Below are positions 1 through 8,155 of a stretch of 64,000 bases of DNA, piece by piece. Both the position numbers and the translations under genes were made by a program. The first letter of the stretch is position 1. Each line of letters begins with the position of its first letter. The notes beneath the pieces were generated by a model. That model worked only from the letters and a program-made list of their open reading frames with translations. It was not told the DNA's origin and made no database searches. Location of the stretch: NCBI GenBank assembly GCA_034666985.1, contig JAXDKS010000059.1:18962-82961 (forward strand). The letters run 5' to 3'. The DNA comes from DATARR01 sp034666985 (GTDB lineage: Bacteria > Acidobacteriota > Thermoanaerobaculia > Multivoradales > UBA5704).

Positions 1-872
1 GGGACCAGCTCCTCCGGCGTGTACACGTAGTGCTCGCCGCAGAAGACGCAGTCGGCGTCAATGGTGCCGTCCTCGCGCCGCAGGTAGTCGCGGTCCTCGT
101 CCGGGAGGAGCACCAGGTGATGGAGGAGCTTCTCGCGGCTGCAGCGGCAGCGGTAGCGCATGGGGGTGGTCTCCATCAGCTCGCGGTCGAGGCCGGAGAG
201 CACCGTCTCCACCACGTGGGGGATGCCGCCGACCTCCAGCAGCTCGCTCACCCCGCGGATGCCGGCGATGTTCGCCTCCAGCCTGGCGATGGCCTCCTCG
301 GCGGCGCCGGGGAGGACCTCGACGATCATGCCGCCGGCCGCGGCCACTCCCTGGGGCTTGCCGAGCACGCCCAGCAGCACGGCGGAGCGGGTCTGCTCGC
401 TCTGCTCCAGGTAGTGGGCGAGGTCGTCGCCGATCTCGCCGGTCACCAGCTCGACCTGGCTGTGATAGCCCCCGCGCCCCTCGTACTCGCGCAGCACGCG
501 CAGGTAGCCTTTGCCCACCGCGTGGCCCACGGCGAGCTTGGTGTTGGGCAGGTGGGGCACGTCCACCCGGGGCTCGCCCACCAGCCCGCGCAGGTTCCCC
601 TCCTTGTCGGCTTCGGCCAGCACCCGCAGGATGGGGCCGTCGCCGCGCACCTCGACGGCGAGGCGGCTGGGGGTCTTGGTCGCCAGACGCAGCAGCAGGG
701 CGGCGCCGGCCATGCAGCGGCCCAGGGCCGCCGTGGACACTGGGCCGAGGTCGCGGCGGTCGCGCGCCTCCTGCACGATGTCGGTGAGATCCGCGACCGC
801 CCAGCGGAAGGCGCCGTCGCCGGCCATGCCGAGCTCCAGCCGCCCCTGGGCGGAGGTTGCCAATTCGCTCAC
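1..872 (-). CDS. hslO: Hsp33 redox-regulated chaperonin, 3' end beyond the window
   Basis: Hsp33 is a cytosolic holdase chaperone activated by oxidation of a zinc-binding cysteine cluster. The gene runs off the left edge, so its stop codon is not visible. The reading frame ends with the family's C-terminal redox switch: a C-x-C pair (RYRCRCSRE) followed about 30 residues later by CVFC. The N-terminal half has the expected fold segment (AVADLTDIVQEARDR, then GRCMAGAALLLRLATK). I chose the GTG at 870-872 (VSELATSAQGRL). An internal ATG 15 codons later is possible. It lies 24 bp downstream of larC on the same strand and is probably cotranscribed with it. Confidence 0.9.
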   Translation of the reverse strand, partial: MSELATSAQGRLELGMAGDGAFRWAVADLTDIVQEARDRRDLGPVSTAALGRCMAGAALLLRLATKTPSRLAVEVRGDGPILRVLAEADKEGNLRGLVGEPRVDVPHLPNTKLAVGHAVGKGYLRVLREYEGRGGYHSQVELVTGEIGDDLAHYLEQSEQTRSAVLLGVLGKPQGVAAAGGMIVEVLPGAAEEAIARLEANIAGIRGVSELLEVGGIPHVVETVLSGLDRELMETTPMRYRCRCSREKLLHHLVLLPDEDRDYLRREDGTIDADCVFCGEHYVYTPEELV

Positions 873-896
873 TGTGCTCTCCAGTCGGGGAAGTTT

Positions 897-2141
897 CTAC
901 CCGGATGCACCCGCGGCAGCCAGGGCGGCGCGGTAGACGTCCCGCCAGGGGACGCCGCTCGCCAGGGCCAGACGCCGGCAGTCTTCGAATTCGGGGGCGG
1001 TGGCGAGGGGCCGGCCATCGAGCCGGGCTCGCTTCACCCGCACGGTTCCGAACGCGGTCTGGACCTCCAGAATTTCCCGCTCCGCCTCGAAGCGGGCGGC
1101 CGCATGATAGCGGCAGCCCAGGGAGCCGGATTCGGTGAGGAGGACCCCCGCCAGCTCTTCGAGATGGGATCGCCGGCAGAGGAGCGTCACCAGGGTGCCC
1201 GGCCGGTTCTTCTTCATCTGGACGGGAGTGAAGTAGACGTCGAGCGCGCCGGCGGTCAGCAGGCGCTCCATGAGGAAGCCGAAGCCCTCCCCCGGCAGGT
1301 CGTCGACCTCGGCTTCTACCACCATCACCTCGCCACGCTCCACCGCCATTCTCCCCTTCAGGAGCCGCAGGGCGTTGGGCTGGTGTGGCAGGTCCTTCTT
1401 CCCCAATCCGTAGCCCGTGCCCTCCAGGACCATGGCTGGCAGCTCCACGTACTCCGTCACCAGCTCGGCCAGGAGCACGGCGCCGGTGGGAGTAGTCAGC
1501 TCCCCGCCCGGACCGCCGAACACCGGCACGCCCCGCAGCAGCTCGGCCGTGGCCGGAGCCGGAATCGGCACCTCGCCGTGGGCCATCCGCACCCGGCCGC
1601 TGCCCACGTTGACGGGGCCGCAGGTGAGGCTCTCCGGCGCCAGGTGCTCGACCGCCGCGGCGGCCCCCACCAGGTCGACGATCGAATCGACCGCCCCCAC
1701 TTCATGGAAATGAACGTGCTCCAGAGGCATGCCATGCGCCCGGGCCTCGGCCTCCCCCAGACGTTGGAAAAGCCTTACCGCCCGGTCCTTCACCGCCGGG
1801 GGCAACGCGCTCCGCCCGATCAGCTCACGGATCTCCGCCAGTCCCCGGTTGTGTCCGTGCTCATGTCCGTGCTCGTGTCCGTGTTCCTGTCCGTGGTGAT
1901 GGTGATGCCCGTGCTCCTCCGGGTCCGGTCCCTCCAGAGGCCGGCCGTCGACCAGGACGCGGAAGCGGGTTCCCACGAAGCCACCGCGCGAGGCCTTCCG
2001 GCTCTCGACCGAAACACCCGGGAGGCCCAGGCGGGCCACCATATCCGAGAGCACCTCCAGCGGCATCCCCAGATCCAGACAGGCGCCGAGGAACATGTCG
2101 CCGGCGATGCCGCTGCTGCAATCCAGGTGGTAGGTCGCCAT
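897..2141 (-). CDS. larC: LarC-type nickel-pincer cofactor biosynthesis protein
   Basis: LarC inserts nickel into pyridinium-3,5-bisthiocarboxylate mononucleotide to complete the nickel-pincer cofactor used by lactate racemase and relatives. The 414-residue protein begins with the family signature HLDCSSGIAGDMFLGA (residues 5-20). It continues with FHEVGAVDSIVDLVGA and the C-terminal VYFTPVQMKKNRPGTL. Residues 77-97 form a histidine-rich stretch of HGH and EHGH units, a likely Ni store. Unlike the Lactobacillus gene, which needs a programmed frameshift, this is one uninterrupted frame. No larA, larB or larE is visible here. A TAACCT box (2150-2155) lies 8 nt before the ATG, suggesting a leaderless start. 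Confidence 0.93.
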   Translation of the reverse strand: MATYHLDCSSGIAGDMFLGACLDLGMPLEVLSDMVARLGLPGVSVESRKASRGGFVGTRFRVLVDGRPLEGPDPEEHGHHHHHGQEHGHEHGHEHGHNRGLAEIRELIGRSALPPAVKDRAVRLFQRLGEAEARAHGMPLEHVHFHEVGAVDSIVDLVGAAAAVEHLAPESLTCGPVNVGSGRVRMAHGEVPIPAPATAELLRGVPVFGGPGGELTTPTGAVLLAELVTEYVELPAMVLEGTGYGLGKKDLPHQPNALRLLKGRMAVERGEVMVVEAEVDDLPGEGFGFLMERLLTAGALDVYFTPVQMKKNRPGTLVTLLCRRSHLEELAGVLLTESGSLGCRYHAAARFEAEREILEVQTAFGTVRVKRARLDGRPLATAPEFEDCRRLALASGVPWRDVYRAALAAAGASG

Positions 2142-2152
2142 GGCGCGTCAGG

Positions 2153-2845
2153 TTACCACGCGCCTTTTTCCCGCCGCTCCTTGAGCGAGGCCCAGCGTCC
2201 GCGGCTGCCGAGGACGACGTGGTCCGCCAGGCGGATGCCCACGATCTCCGCGGCTTCCTCCATACGGCGGGTGAAGAGGAGATCCTCGGCACTGGGCGAA
2301 GGGTCGCCGCTCGGATGGGTATGGAAGAGGTAGACCGTGACCGCCCCCCGCTGCAGGCACTCGCGAAGGATCTCTCGCGGCTCGACCGAGATGCGGCTCA
2401 CCGTGCCGCGGAAGATCTCCCGTTCCCCCAGGAGATGGTTGCGGGCGTCGAGGAAGAGGGCGCCCATGACCTCCTGATCGCAGGTGTGATAGCGCAGGGC
2501 GAGGTAGCGCGCCGCATCGCGGGGACGGGAGAGGGGCTCTCGGTCCAGGAGCTGCTCGCGGGCCAGCCGCCGGCCGATCTCCACGGCGGCGAGCAGGGCC
2601 GCGGCCTTGGCCGGACCGATCCCGGAGCGCCGCAGCGAGTGGTGCGTCGCGGTCAGCAATCCACTCAAGCCCCCGTTCTGAAGCAGCAGGTCCTTGGCGA
2701 GCTGGATCGCCGACACGCCCACCCGGCCCGTGCGCAGCAGCACGGCCAGCAGCTCCGAGTCGGCGAGGGTGCTGCCGCCGTGCGCGAGGAGCCGCTCGCG
2801 GGGGCGCTCACCCTCGGGCAGCTCGCGGATCAGGTAATCGGTCAT
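2153..2845 (-). CDS. radC: RadC-family JAB-domain protein
   Basis: A 230-residue member of the RadC/YsnA family, long named for DNA repair but of unsettled biochemical role. It has an N-terminal helix-hairpin-helix region (LRRSGIGPAKAAALLAA, about 71-87) and the C-terminal JAB1/MPN metalloprotease-like fold. The complete metal motif HTHPSGDPSPSAED is at residues 175-188, with His175, His177 and Asp188. Length is typical. Its ATG overlaps the stop of the upstream sirtuin gene by 4 nt (ATGA), so the two are translationally coupled. larC follows 11 bp downstream. Confidence 0.95.
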   Translation of the reverse strand: MTDYLIRELPEGERPRERLLAHGGSTLADSELLAVLLRTGRVGVSAIQLAKDLLLQNGGLSGLLTATHHSLRRSGIGPAKAAALLAAVEIGRRLAREQLLDREPLSRPRDAARYLALRYHTCDQEVMGALFLDARNHLLGEREIFRGTVSRISVEPREILRECLQRGAVTVYLFHTHPSGDPSPSAEDLLFTRRMEEAAEIVGIRLADHVVLGSRGRWASLKERREKGAW

Positions 2846-3600
2846 CGGCTCCTTTCGATCTCGATCCTCTCAGCCAGCATCGGCACCGTCTCCCCCGCTG
2901 GACCGGCGAGACGCAGGTCCGCGAGGCGTGAGAACGGCGTCGGCTCCGGGTTCACCTCGATGAACAGCGCCCCAGCCCCGTGCGCCAGCTCGATGAGGCC
3001 CGCCGCGGGCCAGACCGTTCCAGACGTGCCCACGGAGAGGAAGACGTCGCACATCGCCGCCGCCTCGTGGGCTTGGGCGAACACTCCCTCCGGCAGGGCC
3101 TCGCCGAACCAGACCACCGCAGGCCGAAACCGGCCGCCGCAGGAGCAGAGGGGAGGCCGCTCGGGTGACTCGGCGATGGCCTCGCCCATGTCCCGGCTGC
3201 GGCCGCAACGCTCGCAGACCGCCCGCATGATCGTGCCGTGCAGCTCCAGAAGGTTGCGGCTCCCCGCCCGCTGATGGAGTCCGTCCACGTTCTGGGTAAC
3301 CACTATATAGGACGGGAACCCGCTCTCCAATCGCGCGATGGCGACATGCGCGGGATTGGGCAATGCCGCCGCCACCGTGCCATAGCGCCAGGCATACCAC
3401 CGCCACACCTTGACGGGATCGGCGCGGAACGCCTCCGGGGTGGCCAGCTCCTCGGGGCGCATCCGCTCCCACAGGCCGCCGGCGCCCCGAAAGGTATTGA
3501 GGCCGCTCTCCCGGGAGACCCCGGCACCCGAGAACACCACCATCCGTTCGGCCGACCGCAGACGCTCGCGGATCTCGTCGGAAAGCTCGATGGATTCCAT
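2842..3600 (-). CDS. Sir2-type NAD-dependent protein deacylase
   Basis: A sirtuin of 252 residues that removes acyl groups from lysine using NAD+. Visible motifs are GAGVSRESGLNTFR (25-38), TQNVDGLH (102-109), the catalytic His121 in LELHG, and a zinc-binding set with Cys129, Cys132, Cys152 and Cys154. The second pair is C-x-C rather than the usual C-x-x-C. FGEALP (165-170) and GTSG follow. The start is set by a strong ribosome site (GGAGGAGAAGG) directly before the ATG at 3598-3600. An upstream in-frame ATG would lack one and would run into the divergent gene. It is CobB-like. Confidence 0.93.
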   Translation of the reverse strand: MESIELSDEIRERLRSAERMVVFSGAGVSRESGLNTFRGAGGLWERMRPEELATPEAFRADPVKVWRWYAWRYGTVAAALPNPAHVAIARLESGFPSYIVVTQNVDGLHQRAGSRNLLELHGTIMRAVCERCGRSRDMGEAIAESPERPPLCSCGGRFRPAVVWFGEALPEGVFAQAHEAAAMCDVFLSVGTSGTVWPAAGLIELAHGAGALFIEVNPEPTPFSRLADLRLAGPAGETVPMLAERIEIERSR

Positions 3601-3617
3601 CCTTCTCCTCCCCTTCG

Positions 3618-3647
3618 TTGACACTCCGAGAGGCATCCTGCTACAAC
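3618..3647 (+). promoter_or_regulatory. Sigma-70-like promoter for the ureohydrolase gene
   Basis: A perfect -35 hexamer TTGACA (3618-3623) is followed after 18 nt by TACAAC (3642-3647), itself preceded by TG one base upstream. It sits in the 73-bp gap between the divergent sirtuin and ureohydrolase genes and points at the latter. The match is to the general consensus and is untested. Confidence 0.5.
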
Positions 3648-3673
3648 CGCGCCGTCTCGCAAAGGACTTGACC

Positions 3674-4564
3674 ATGCCCTATCTCCCCAACAACTTCGGC
3701 CTCCTGGAGGCGGAAGCGAGCGACTACGAGTCGAGCCGCGCCGTCATCCTCCCCGTGCCCTTCGAGCGCACCACCTCCTACGGCAAGGGGACGCTGCATG
3801 GCCCGGCGGCCATCCTCCGCGCCTCCCAGGCCATGGAGCTCTACGACGAGGAGCTGGACGGCGAGCCCTACGTCCAGGGGATCGCCACTCTCCCTCCCTT
3901 CCTCCCCGAGGCCTTCGATATGGAGGAAGGCTTCACCGAGCTCCAAGCCGAAGCGAAGATCCACCTGGAACGGGGGAAGTTCCTGGTCACCCTCGGGGGA
4001 GAGCACAGCCTGAGCCAGGCGCCGGTGAAAGCGGCCCGGGAGGTCTACGGCGAGATCGGCGTCGTCCAGTTCGACGCCCATTCGGACCTGCGGGAGGAGT
4101 TCGAAGGCACACCCTACAGCCACGCCAGCGTCATGAAGAGGATCGTGGACGCGGGCATTCCGACTCTGCCGGTGGGGATCCGCTCCCTCTCCGCACCGGA
4201 GGCGAGGCTGATCCGTGATCGCAGCATGCCGGTCCTCTGGGGTCACCAGCTCGACCAAGCGGAAGCGCTCTTCCCGACGATGCTCGACGCCCTGCCGGAG
4301 AAGGTCTACCTCACCTTCGACATCGACTACTTCGACCCATCGCTGGTCTCCGCCACCGGCACCCCCGAACCGGGCGGTGGCCACTGGTATCCCACCCTCC
4401 GGCTGCTCCGGCACCTCTTCCGGACCAAGACCGTGGTGGCCATGGACCTCATCGAGCTGGCGCCCGTGGGAGGGCATCCCGCGAGCGACTTTCTGGCGGC
4501 GAAGCTGATCTATAAGTGCCTGGGGTATTTGTGGGAGAGGGAGGGAAGACCCCGCCAATCCTGA
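3674..4564 (+). CDS. speB: Ureohydrolase-family enzyme, probable agmatinase
   Basis: A 296-residue arginase/agmatinase-fold enzyme that would hydrolyse a guanidino compound to urea at a binuclear manganese centre. All six metal ligands are visible: His111 (GGEHS), Asp134, His136 and Asp138 (FDAHSD), and Asp216 and Asp218 (FDIDYFDPS). The GTPEPGG loop follows. Agmatinase (putrescine synthesis) is the best guess from length and from the metal-ligand loops, but formiminoglutamase or guanidinobutyrase cannot be excluded. The ATG at 3674 was chosen because the family N-terminus (NNFG, then AVILPVPFERTTSYGKGT) begins there. No other polyamine gene is nearby. Confidence 0.85.
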   Translation: MPYLPNNFGLLEAEASDYESSRAVILPVPFERTTSYGKGTLHGPAAILRASQAMELYDEELDGEPYVQGIATLPPFLPEAFDMEEGFTELQAEAKIHLERGKFLVTLGGEHSLSQAPVKAAREVYGEIGVVQFDAHSDLREEFEGTPYSHASVMKRIVDAGIPTLPVGIRSLSAPEARLIRDRSMPVLWGHQLDQAEALFPTMLDALPEKVYLTFDIDYFDPSLVSATGTPEPGGGHWYPTLRLLRHLFRTKTVVAMDLIELAPVGGHPASDFLAAKLIYKCLGYLWEREGRPRQS

Positions 4565-4639
4565 AACCCGTCGTCCATTGGGGCTACCTTCCGGCGCTCG
4601 GCTGTGGTAGCGTAGCGGAAACTGAGAACAGAGGAGCCC

Positions 4640-5098
4640 ATGGACAAAGATCTTCTCGATTTCCTCCAAGCCTTTCGGGAGGAGACCTCAAAGCGATTCG
4701 ATGAGATGGGCCAAGAGGTCGGCTCTCTGCGGGAGGAGACCTCAAAGCGGTTCGATGAGATGGGACAAGAGGTCCGCCAAGAAGTCGGCTCTCTGCGGGA
4801 GGAGACCTCAAAGCGGTTCGATGAGATGGGCCAGCGATTTGACGCGCGTATCGACACCTTCCAAGAAGAAACTACCCAGCGCCTCGATGCGGTAGGAGCT
4901 GATGCCCAAAGGGCCCATATCCTGATCGAGGACCTCAGGGACAAAGTCCAAACCGTCGCTGAAGGTGTTGCTGGAGCCAACGAGCAATTGCAGAAGCACA
5001 GAGAGGAAGTGTCCGAGAGGTTCGACACCCTTGAGTCGTTCTACCGCCGATCCTTCCGAGCCCTCAACTCCCGTGTACAAAAGCTGGAACCGATCTGA
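4640..5098 (+). CDS. Coiled-coil protein with internal duplications, unknown function
   Basis: A 152-residue hydrophilic protein with no signal peptide or membrane segment. The first 70 residues contain three copies of EETSKRFDEMGQ separated by EVGSLR-type linkers. The rest (DARIDTFQEETTQRLDAV, then QKHREEVSERFDTLESFYRR) continues the heptad character, so most of the chain is predicted to be a long coiled coil. A ribosome site (GAGGAGCCC) precedes the ATG. It stands alone between the ureohydrolase and the convergent SDR gene. I do not recognise the family. Resemblance to the coiled-coil tails of Uma2-type proteins is only compositional. Confidence 0.7.
   Translation: MDKDLLDFLQAFREETSKRFDEMGQEVGSLREETSKRFDEMGQEVRQEVGSLREETSKRFDEMGQRFDARIDTFQEETTQRLDAVGADAQRAHILIEDLRDKVQTVAEGVAGANEQLQKHREEVSERFDTLESFYRRSFRALNSRVQKLEPI
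4677..4832 (+). repeat. Three tandem in-frame copies within the coiled-coil gene
   Basis: The unit runs from GGAGGAGACCTCAAAGCG through CGATGAGATGGG and GTCGGCTCTCTGCG. It occurs about 2.5 times with spacings of roughly 54 and 66 bp, and the second copy carries an extra 12 bp. Copies are nearly identical at the DNA level, so the duplication looks recent. Confidence 0.85.
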
Positions 5099-5113
5099 TC
5101 GGTGAGGCGCAAG

Positions 5114-5869
5114 CTACCCGATCAATACGCTCCCGCCATTCACGTTCAAAATCTCCCCCGTGATGTGCCGCGCCAGGGGCGAGGCGAGGAAGAGGACGGC
5201 GCCGGCGATGTCCTCCGCCGTGGCGATGCGCTGGAGAGGGATGGCGGCGAGGGCCTTCTCCCGTCCATCGCCGGCGAGAGCTTCGGCGGTCATGTCCGTG
5301 TCCACCCAGCCGGGGGCCACGGCGTTGACACGGATGCGGGGCGCCAGCTCGGTCGACCAGGACTTGGTGGCCGAGATCATCGCTCCCTTGCTCGCGGCGT
5401 AGGGGCTGTAGAAGGCCTCTCCGCGCTGCCCCGCCGTGGAGCTGATGTTGATGATGCTGCCGTCGTGGGACTCCTGGAGCAGCGGCACCGCCTGGCGGGC
5501 GCAGAGGAACGGTCCCACCACGTTCACCGCCAGCGTGGCCTCCAGCTTCGTCTTGTCGAGATCCACCAGCGGGTCGTGAATCCACACGCCGGCGTTGTTG
5601 ACGAGGCCGTCCAGACCGCCCCATTCACTGCGCACGAAGTCGAACAGCTCCCCGATCTGATGGCAATCGGTGACGTCGCAGTGGGCCTTGCGGTGGGGCT
5701 GGGAGGAGATCCCTTCGATCTCGTCCAGCACCTGCTTCGCCCTGGCGCCGCTCGCCAGGTACTGCACCATGACGGCGGCACCTGCTTGCGCGAACAGGCG
5801 GCAGCACGCGGCTCCGATGCCGCGGCTGCCTCCCGTTACCAGGACCCGATAGTCCGTGAGGTCGATCAC
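5114..5869 (-). CDS. SDR-family 3-oxoacyl reductase
   Basis: A 251-residue short-chain dehydrogenase/reductase of the FabG/PhaB type. It carries the NAD(P) glycine motif TGGSRGIG near the N-terminus, NNAG, and an active-site Ser-Tyr-Lys set (NISSTAGQ, then YSPYAASK). The C-terminal segment (GEILNVNGGSVL) is typical of 3-oxoacyl-ACP or acetoacetyl-CoA reductases. The GTG start at 5867-5869 overlaps the thiolase stop (GTGA). Being translated directly after a thiolase suggests the pair makes or degrades 3-hydroxyacyl-CoA, as in polyhydroxyalkanoate synthesis. No PHA synthase is visible in the window. Confidence 0.9.
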   Translation of the reverse strand: MIDLTDYRVLVTGGSRGIGAACCRLFAQAGAAVMVQYLASGARAKQVLDEIEGISSQPHRKAHCDVTDCHQIGELFDFVRSEWGGLDGLVNNAGVWIHDPLVDLDKTKLEATLAVNVVGPFLCARQAVPLLQESHDGSIINISSTAGQRGEAFYSPYAASKGAMISATKSWSTELAPRIRVNAVAPGWVDTDMTAEALAGDGREKALAAIPLQRIATAEDIAGAVLFLASPLARHITGEILNVNGGSVLIG

Positions 5870-7050
5870 AGGGTCTCGACCACCATCGCGATCCCTTGAC
5901 CGCCGCCGATGCAGGCCGAGGCAATCCCCCGGCCACCGCCTCGCCGCTTGAGCTCCTTGAGGACGGTGATGAGCAAGCGGGTGCCCGAAGCGCCCAGGGG
6001 ATGACCGAGGGCGATGGCGCCGCCGTTGACGTTGAGCTTCTCGACATCGAGATCCAAATCCTTGACGACCGCCAGGATCTGGCCGGCGAAGGCCTCGTTG
6101 ATCTCGAAGAGGTCGATGTCCCCGAGGCCGAGCCCCAGCTTGTCCAGCGCCTTGCGGATGGCCGGCGCCGGGCCGATGCCCATGCGCGAAGGCTCGACGC
6201 CCACCACGGACCAGGAGAGAATGCGGCCGAGGGGCTTCCACCCTCGCTCCTCAGCATGGGCCGCCGTGGAGAGGATCATCATGGCCGCGCCGTCGACGAT
6301 GCCCGAGGCGTTGCCGGCGGTGACGAAACCGTCCTTGTCGAAGGCCGGAGGCAGCCCGGCGAGGTCTTCCATCGTGGTCTCGGGGCGCAGGTGGTCGTCC
6401 TTGTCCACGAGCTTCGCCCGCTTGCCCTTCCCCACCTCGACGGGCACCACCTCCTCGGCCAGCCGGCCGCTCGCCCAGGCCTCCCCCGCCCGCTGCTGGG
6501 AGCGGATGGCGAAGCGGTCCTGGTCCTCGCGGCTGATGCCGAAGTCCTTCGCCAGATTGTTGCTTGTCTGGGCCATGTAGCAGCCGCAGTAGGGGTCCAT
6601 CAGGGCCACCATCAGGAGGTCCTGGAGCTGACCCTGGCCCAGCTTGAAGCCGCGGCGGGCGCCCCAGATCACGTGCGGCGCCTGGGACATGTTCTCCATG
6701 CCCCCGACCAGGCAGGTCTTGGCCTCATCGTTGAGGATGAGATGCGCGCCGGAGATGACCGACTGGATCCCCGAGCCGCACAGCCGGTTGACGGTGAGGG
6801 CCGGCACCTCCTTCGGCACTCCGGCCTTGAGCGCCACGTGGCGCGCGCCGTAGATGGCGTCAGGCGAAGTCTGGAGGGCGTTGCCCACCACGGTATGGTC
6901 GATCTCGGACGGGGAGATCCCCGTCCGCTCGAACAGGGCGCGGGCCGCGTGCGCCCCGAGGTCGATCGCGGAGATGTCGGCGAAAGAGCCGTTGTATTCG
7001 GCCATCGGGGTGCGCACCCCGTCGACCAGCACCAGATCACGAATGTCCAT
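5866..7050 (-). CDS. Acetyl-CoA acetyltransferase (thiolase II)
   Basis: A 394-residue thiolase catalysing the reversible Claisen condensation of acyl-CoAs. The catalytic residues are present: nucleophile Cys91 in NRLCGSG, His350 in GHPLGASG, and Cys380 in CIGGGQG. GGMENMSQAPH is the characteristic loop between them, and NEAF also appears. Length is standard for the AtoB/PhaA group. It overlaps the downstream SDR by 4 nt and the upstream serine hydrolase by 14 nt, placing it inside a compact operon. Confidence 0.95.
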   Translation of the reverse strand: MDIRDLVLVDGVRTPMAEYNGSFADISAIDLGAHAARALFERTGISPSEIDHTVVGNALQTSPDAIYGARHVALKAGVPKEVPALTVNRLCGSGIQSVISGAHLILNDEAKTCLVGGMENMSQAPHVIWGARRGFKLGQGQLQDLLMVALMDPYCGCYMAQTSNNLAKDFGISREDQDRFAIRSQQRAGEAWASGRLAEEVVPVEVGKGKRAKLVDKDDHLRPETTMEDLAGLPPAFDKDGFVTAGNASGIVDGAAMMILSTAAHAEERGWKPLGRILSWSVVGVEPSRMGIGPAPAIRKALDKLGLGLGDIDLFEINEAFAGQILAVVKDLDLDVEKLNVNGGAIALGHPLGASGTRLLITVLKELKRRGGGRGIASACIGGGQGIAMVVETL

Positions 7051-8155
7051 CAGCGGAAGTCCCCTCTCTCTCGAATTCCAGTGTTATCCGCGCGGCGGCG
7101 GTGTTGAAGCGCCGGCGCCAGCGGTTGACGTCGCTCAGGGGATCGCACCGGGAGCCGAGCATCACGAAGACGTGCCGCCCGTCCGGGTCGATCCAGAAGC
7201 TGTTGCCTGCGAAACCGGTGTGACCGAAGGCGGTGGGCGGGAGCGCCCGCCCGGCGCTGTTGCGGAGGGTCCTCCGCCACCAGCCCAGGGCGAACGGGCC
7301 GCCGCCTGCCAGCGCGGCGGCCACGCCCTCCGGCTTCAACAGGCGCCCCGGCGTCAGCCATTCCACGGCCAGCCGCCAGAGGTCCCGGATTCCGCCGAAC
7401 AGTCCGATGTGGCCGCAAACCCCACCTCCAGCGCCGAGCCCTATCAGGAAGCGACCGTTGCCGTCCTGGGGCATCCCCACCGGCGGCGGGCCGAGATCGG
7501 GGATGATGAAACCCTGCTTCGCCGCCAGCTTCATCTCCATACCCGTGCCCATGTGCGACTCGGCGAGGTCCGCCCAGTCGCCCGGCGGCGTGGGCTCGAC
7601 CGTGGCGAGGCCGAGAGGCTCCAGGACACGGGACCGGAGCAAATCCGCGAGCGGCGTCGCCGTGGCGATCTCCGCGGTCCGTCCCCAGAGGATATATCCG
7701 AGATCGCTATACGTGCCGGTCCGGGCGCCCATGAGATCGCCGTCGTTTCCGCCGCGGACGATCAGCGCCACCGTGTCCTTCATGGAGCGGCAGCGATCAT
7801 AGAGTGGAGTCCATCCCGCGAGCCCCGAGCGATGCCGGAGAAGATCCGAGAGGGACCGGCGGGCGAGCGTCCGGTGCGCCTGCGGCCAGAGGTCGCCGAT
7901 CCGCGCGGCCAGCGGCAGCACGCCATCAGCGTCGAGCGTCAGGGCCAACGTCGCCACGAAGGGCTTGGTGAGAGAGGCGTAGTCGAAGCGGGTCGCGGTC
8001 GTGGCGGGTGCTCCCTCCCGGGCCTGGCCGGCCGCTCCCTCCCAGACGATCTCCCTAGCGGTGGCCACCAAGCCAATGGCGGACGAGAAGGCACCTGCAT
8101 CGACCACCCCGCCGAGGAACCTCTCCATCCTCCGGATGGAGGGCCGCTCAGACAT
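7037..8155 (-). CDS. Serine hydrolase of the beta-lactamase/esterase (S12) family
   Basis: A 372-residue penicillin-binding-protein-like hydrolase. The nucleophile motif SLTK is at residues 61-64, a Tyr-Ser-Asp second motif occurs in GTYSDLGYILWG, and HTG in AFGHTGFAGN replaces the KTG triad of true beta-lactamases, as in many class C-like esterases. There is no signal peptide, so it is probably cytoplasmic. The ATG at 8153-8155 overlaps the threonine synthase stop by 8 nt. Substrate cannot be inferred. Its place next to a thiolase and a reductase would allow an acyl ester or thioester substrate. Confidence 0.85.
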   Translation of the reverse strand: MSERPSIRRMERFLGGVVDAGAFSSAIGLVATAREIVWEGAAGQAREGAPATTATRFDYASLTKPFVATLALTLDADGVLPLAARIGDLWPQAHRTLARRSLSDLLRHRSGLAGWTPLYDRCRSMKDTVALIVRGGNDGDLMGARTGTYSDLGYILWGRTAEIATATPLADLLRSRVLEPLGLATVEPTPPGDWADLAESHMGTGMEMKLAAKQGFIIPDLGPPPVGMPQDGNGRFLIGLGAGGGVCGHIGLFGGIRDLWRLAVEWLTPGRLLKPEGVAAALAGGGPFALGWWRRTLRNSAGRALPPTAFGHTGFAGNSFWIDPDGRHVFVMLGSRCDPLSDVNRWRRRFNTAAARITLEFEREGTSADGHS

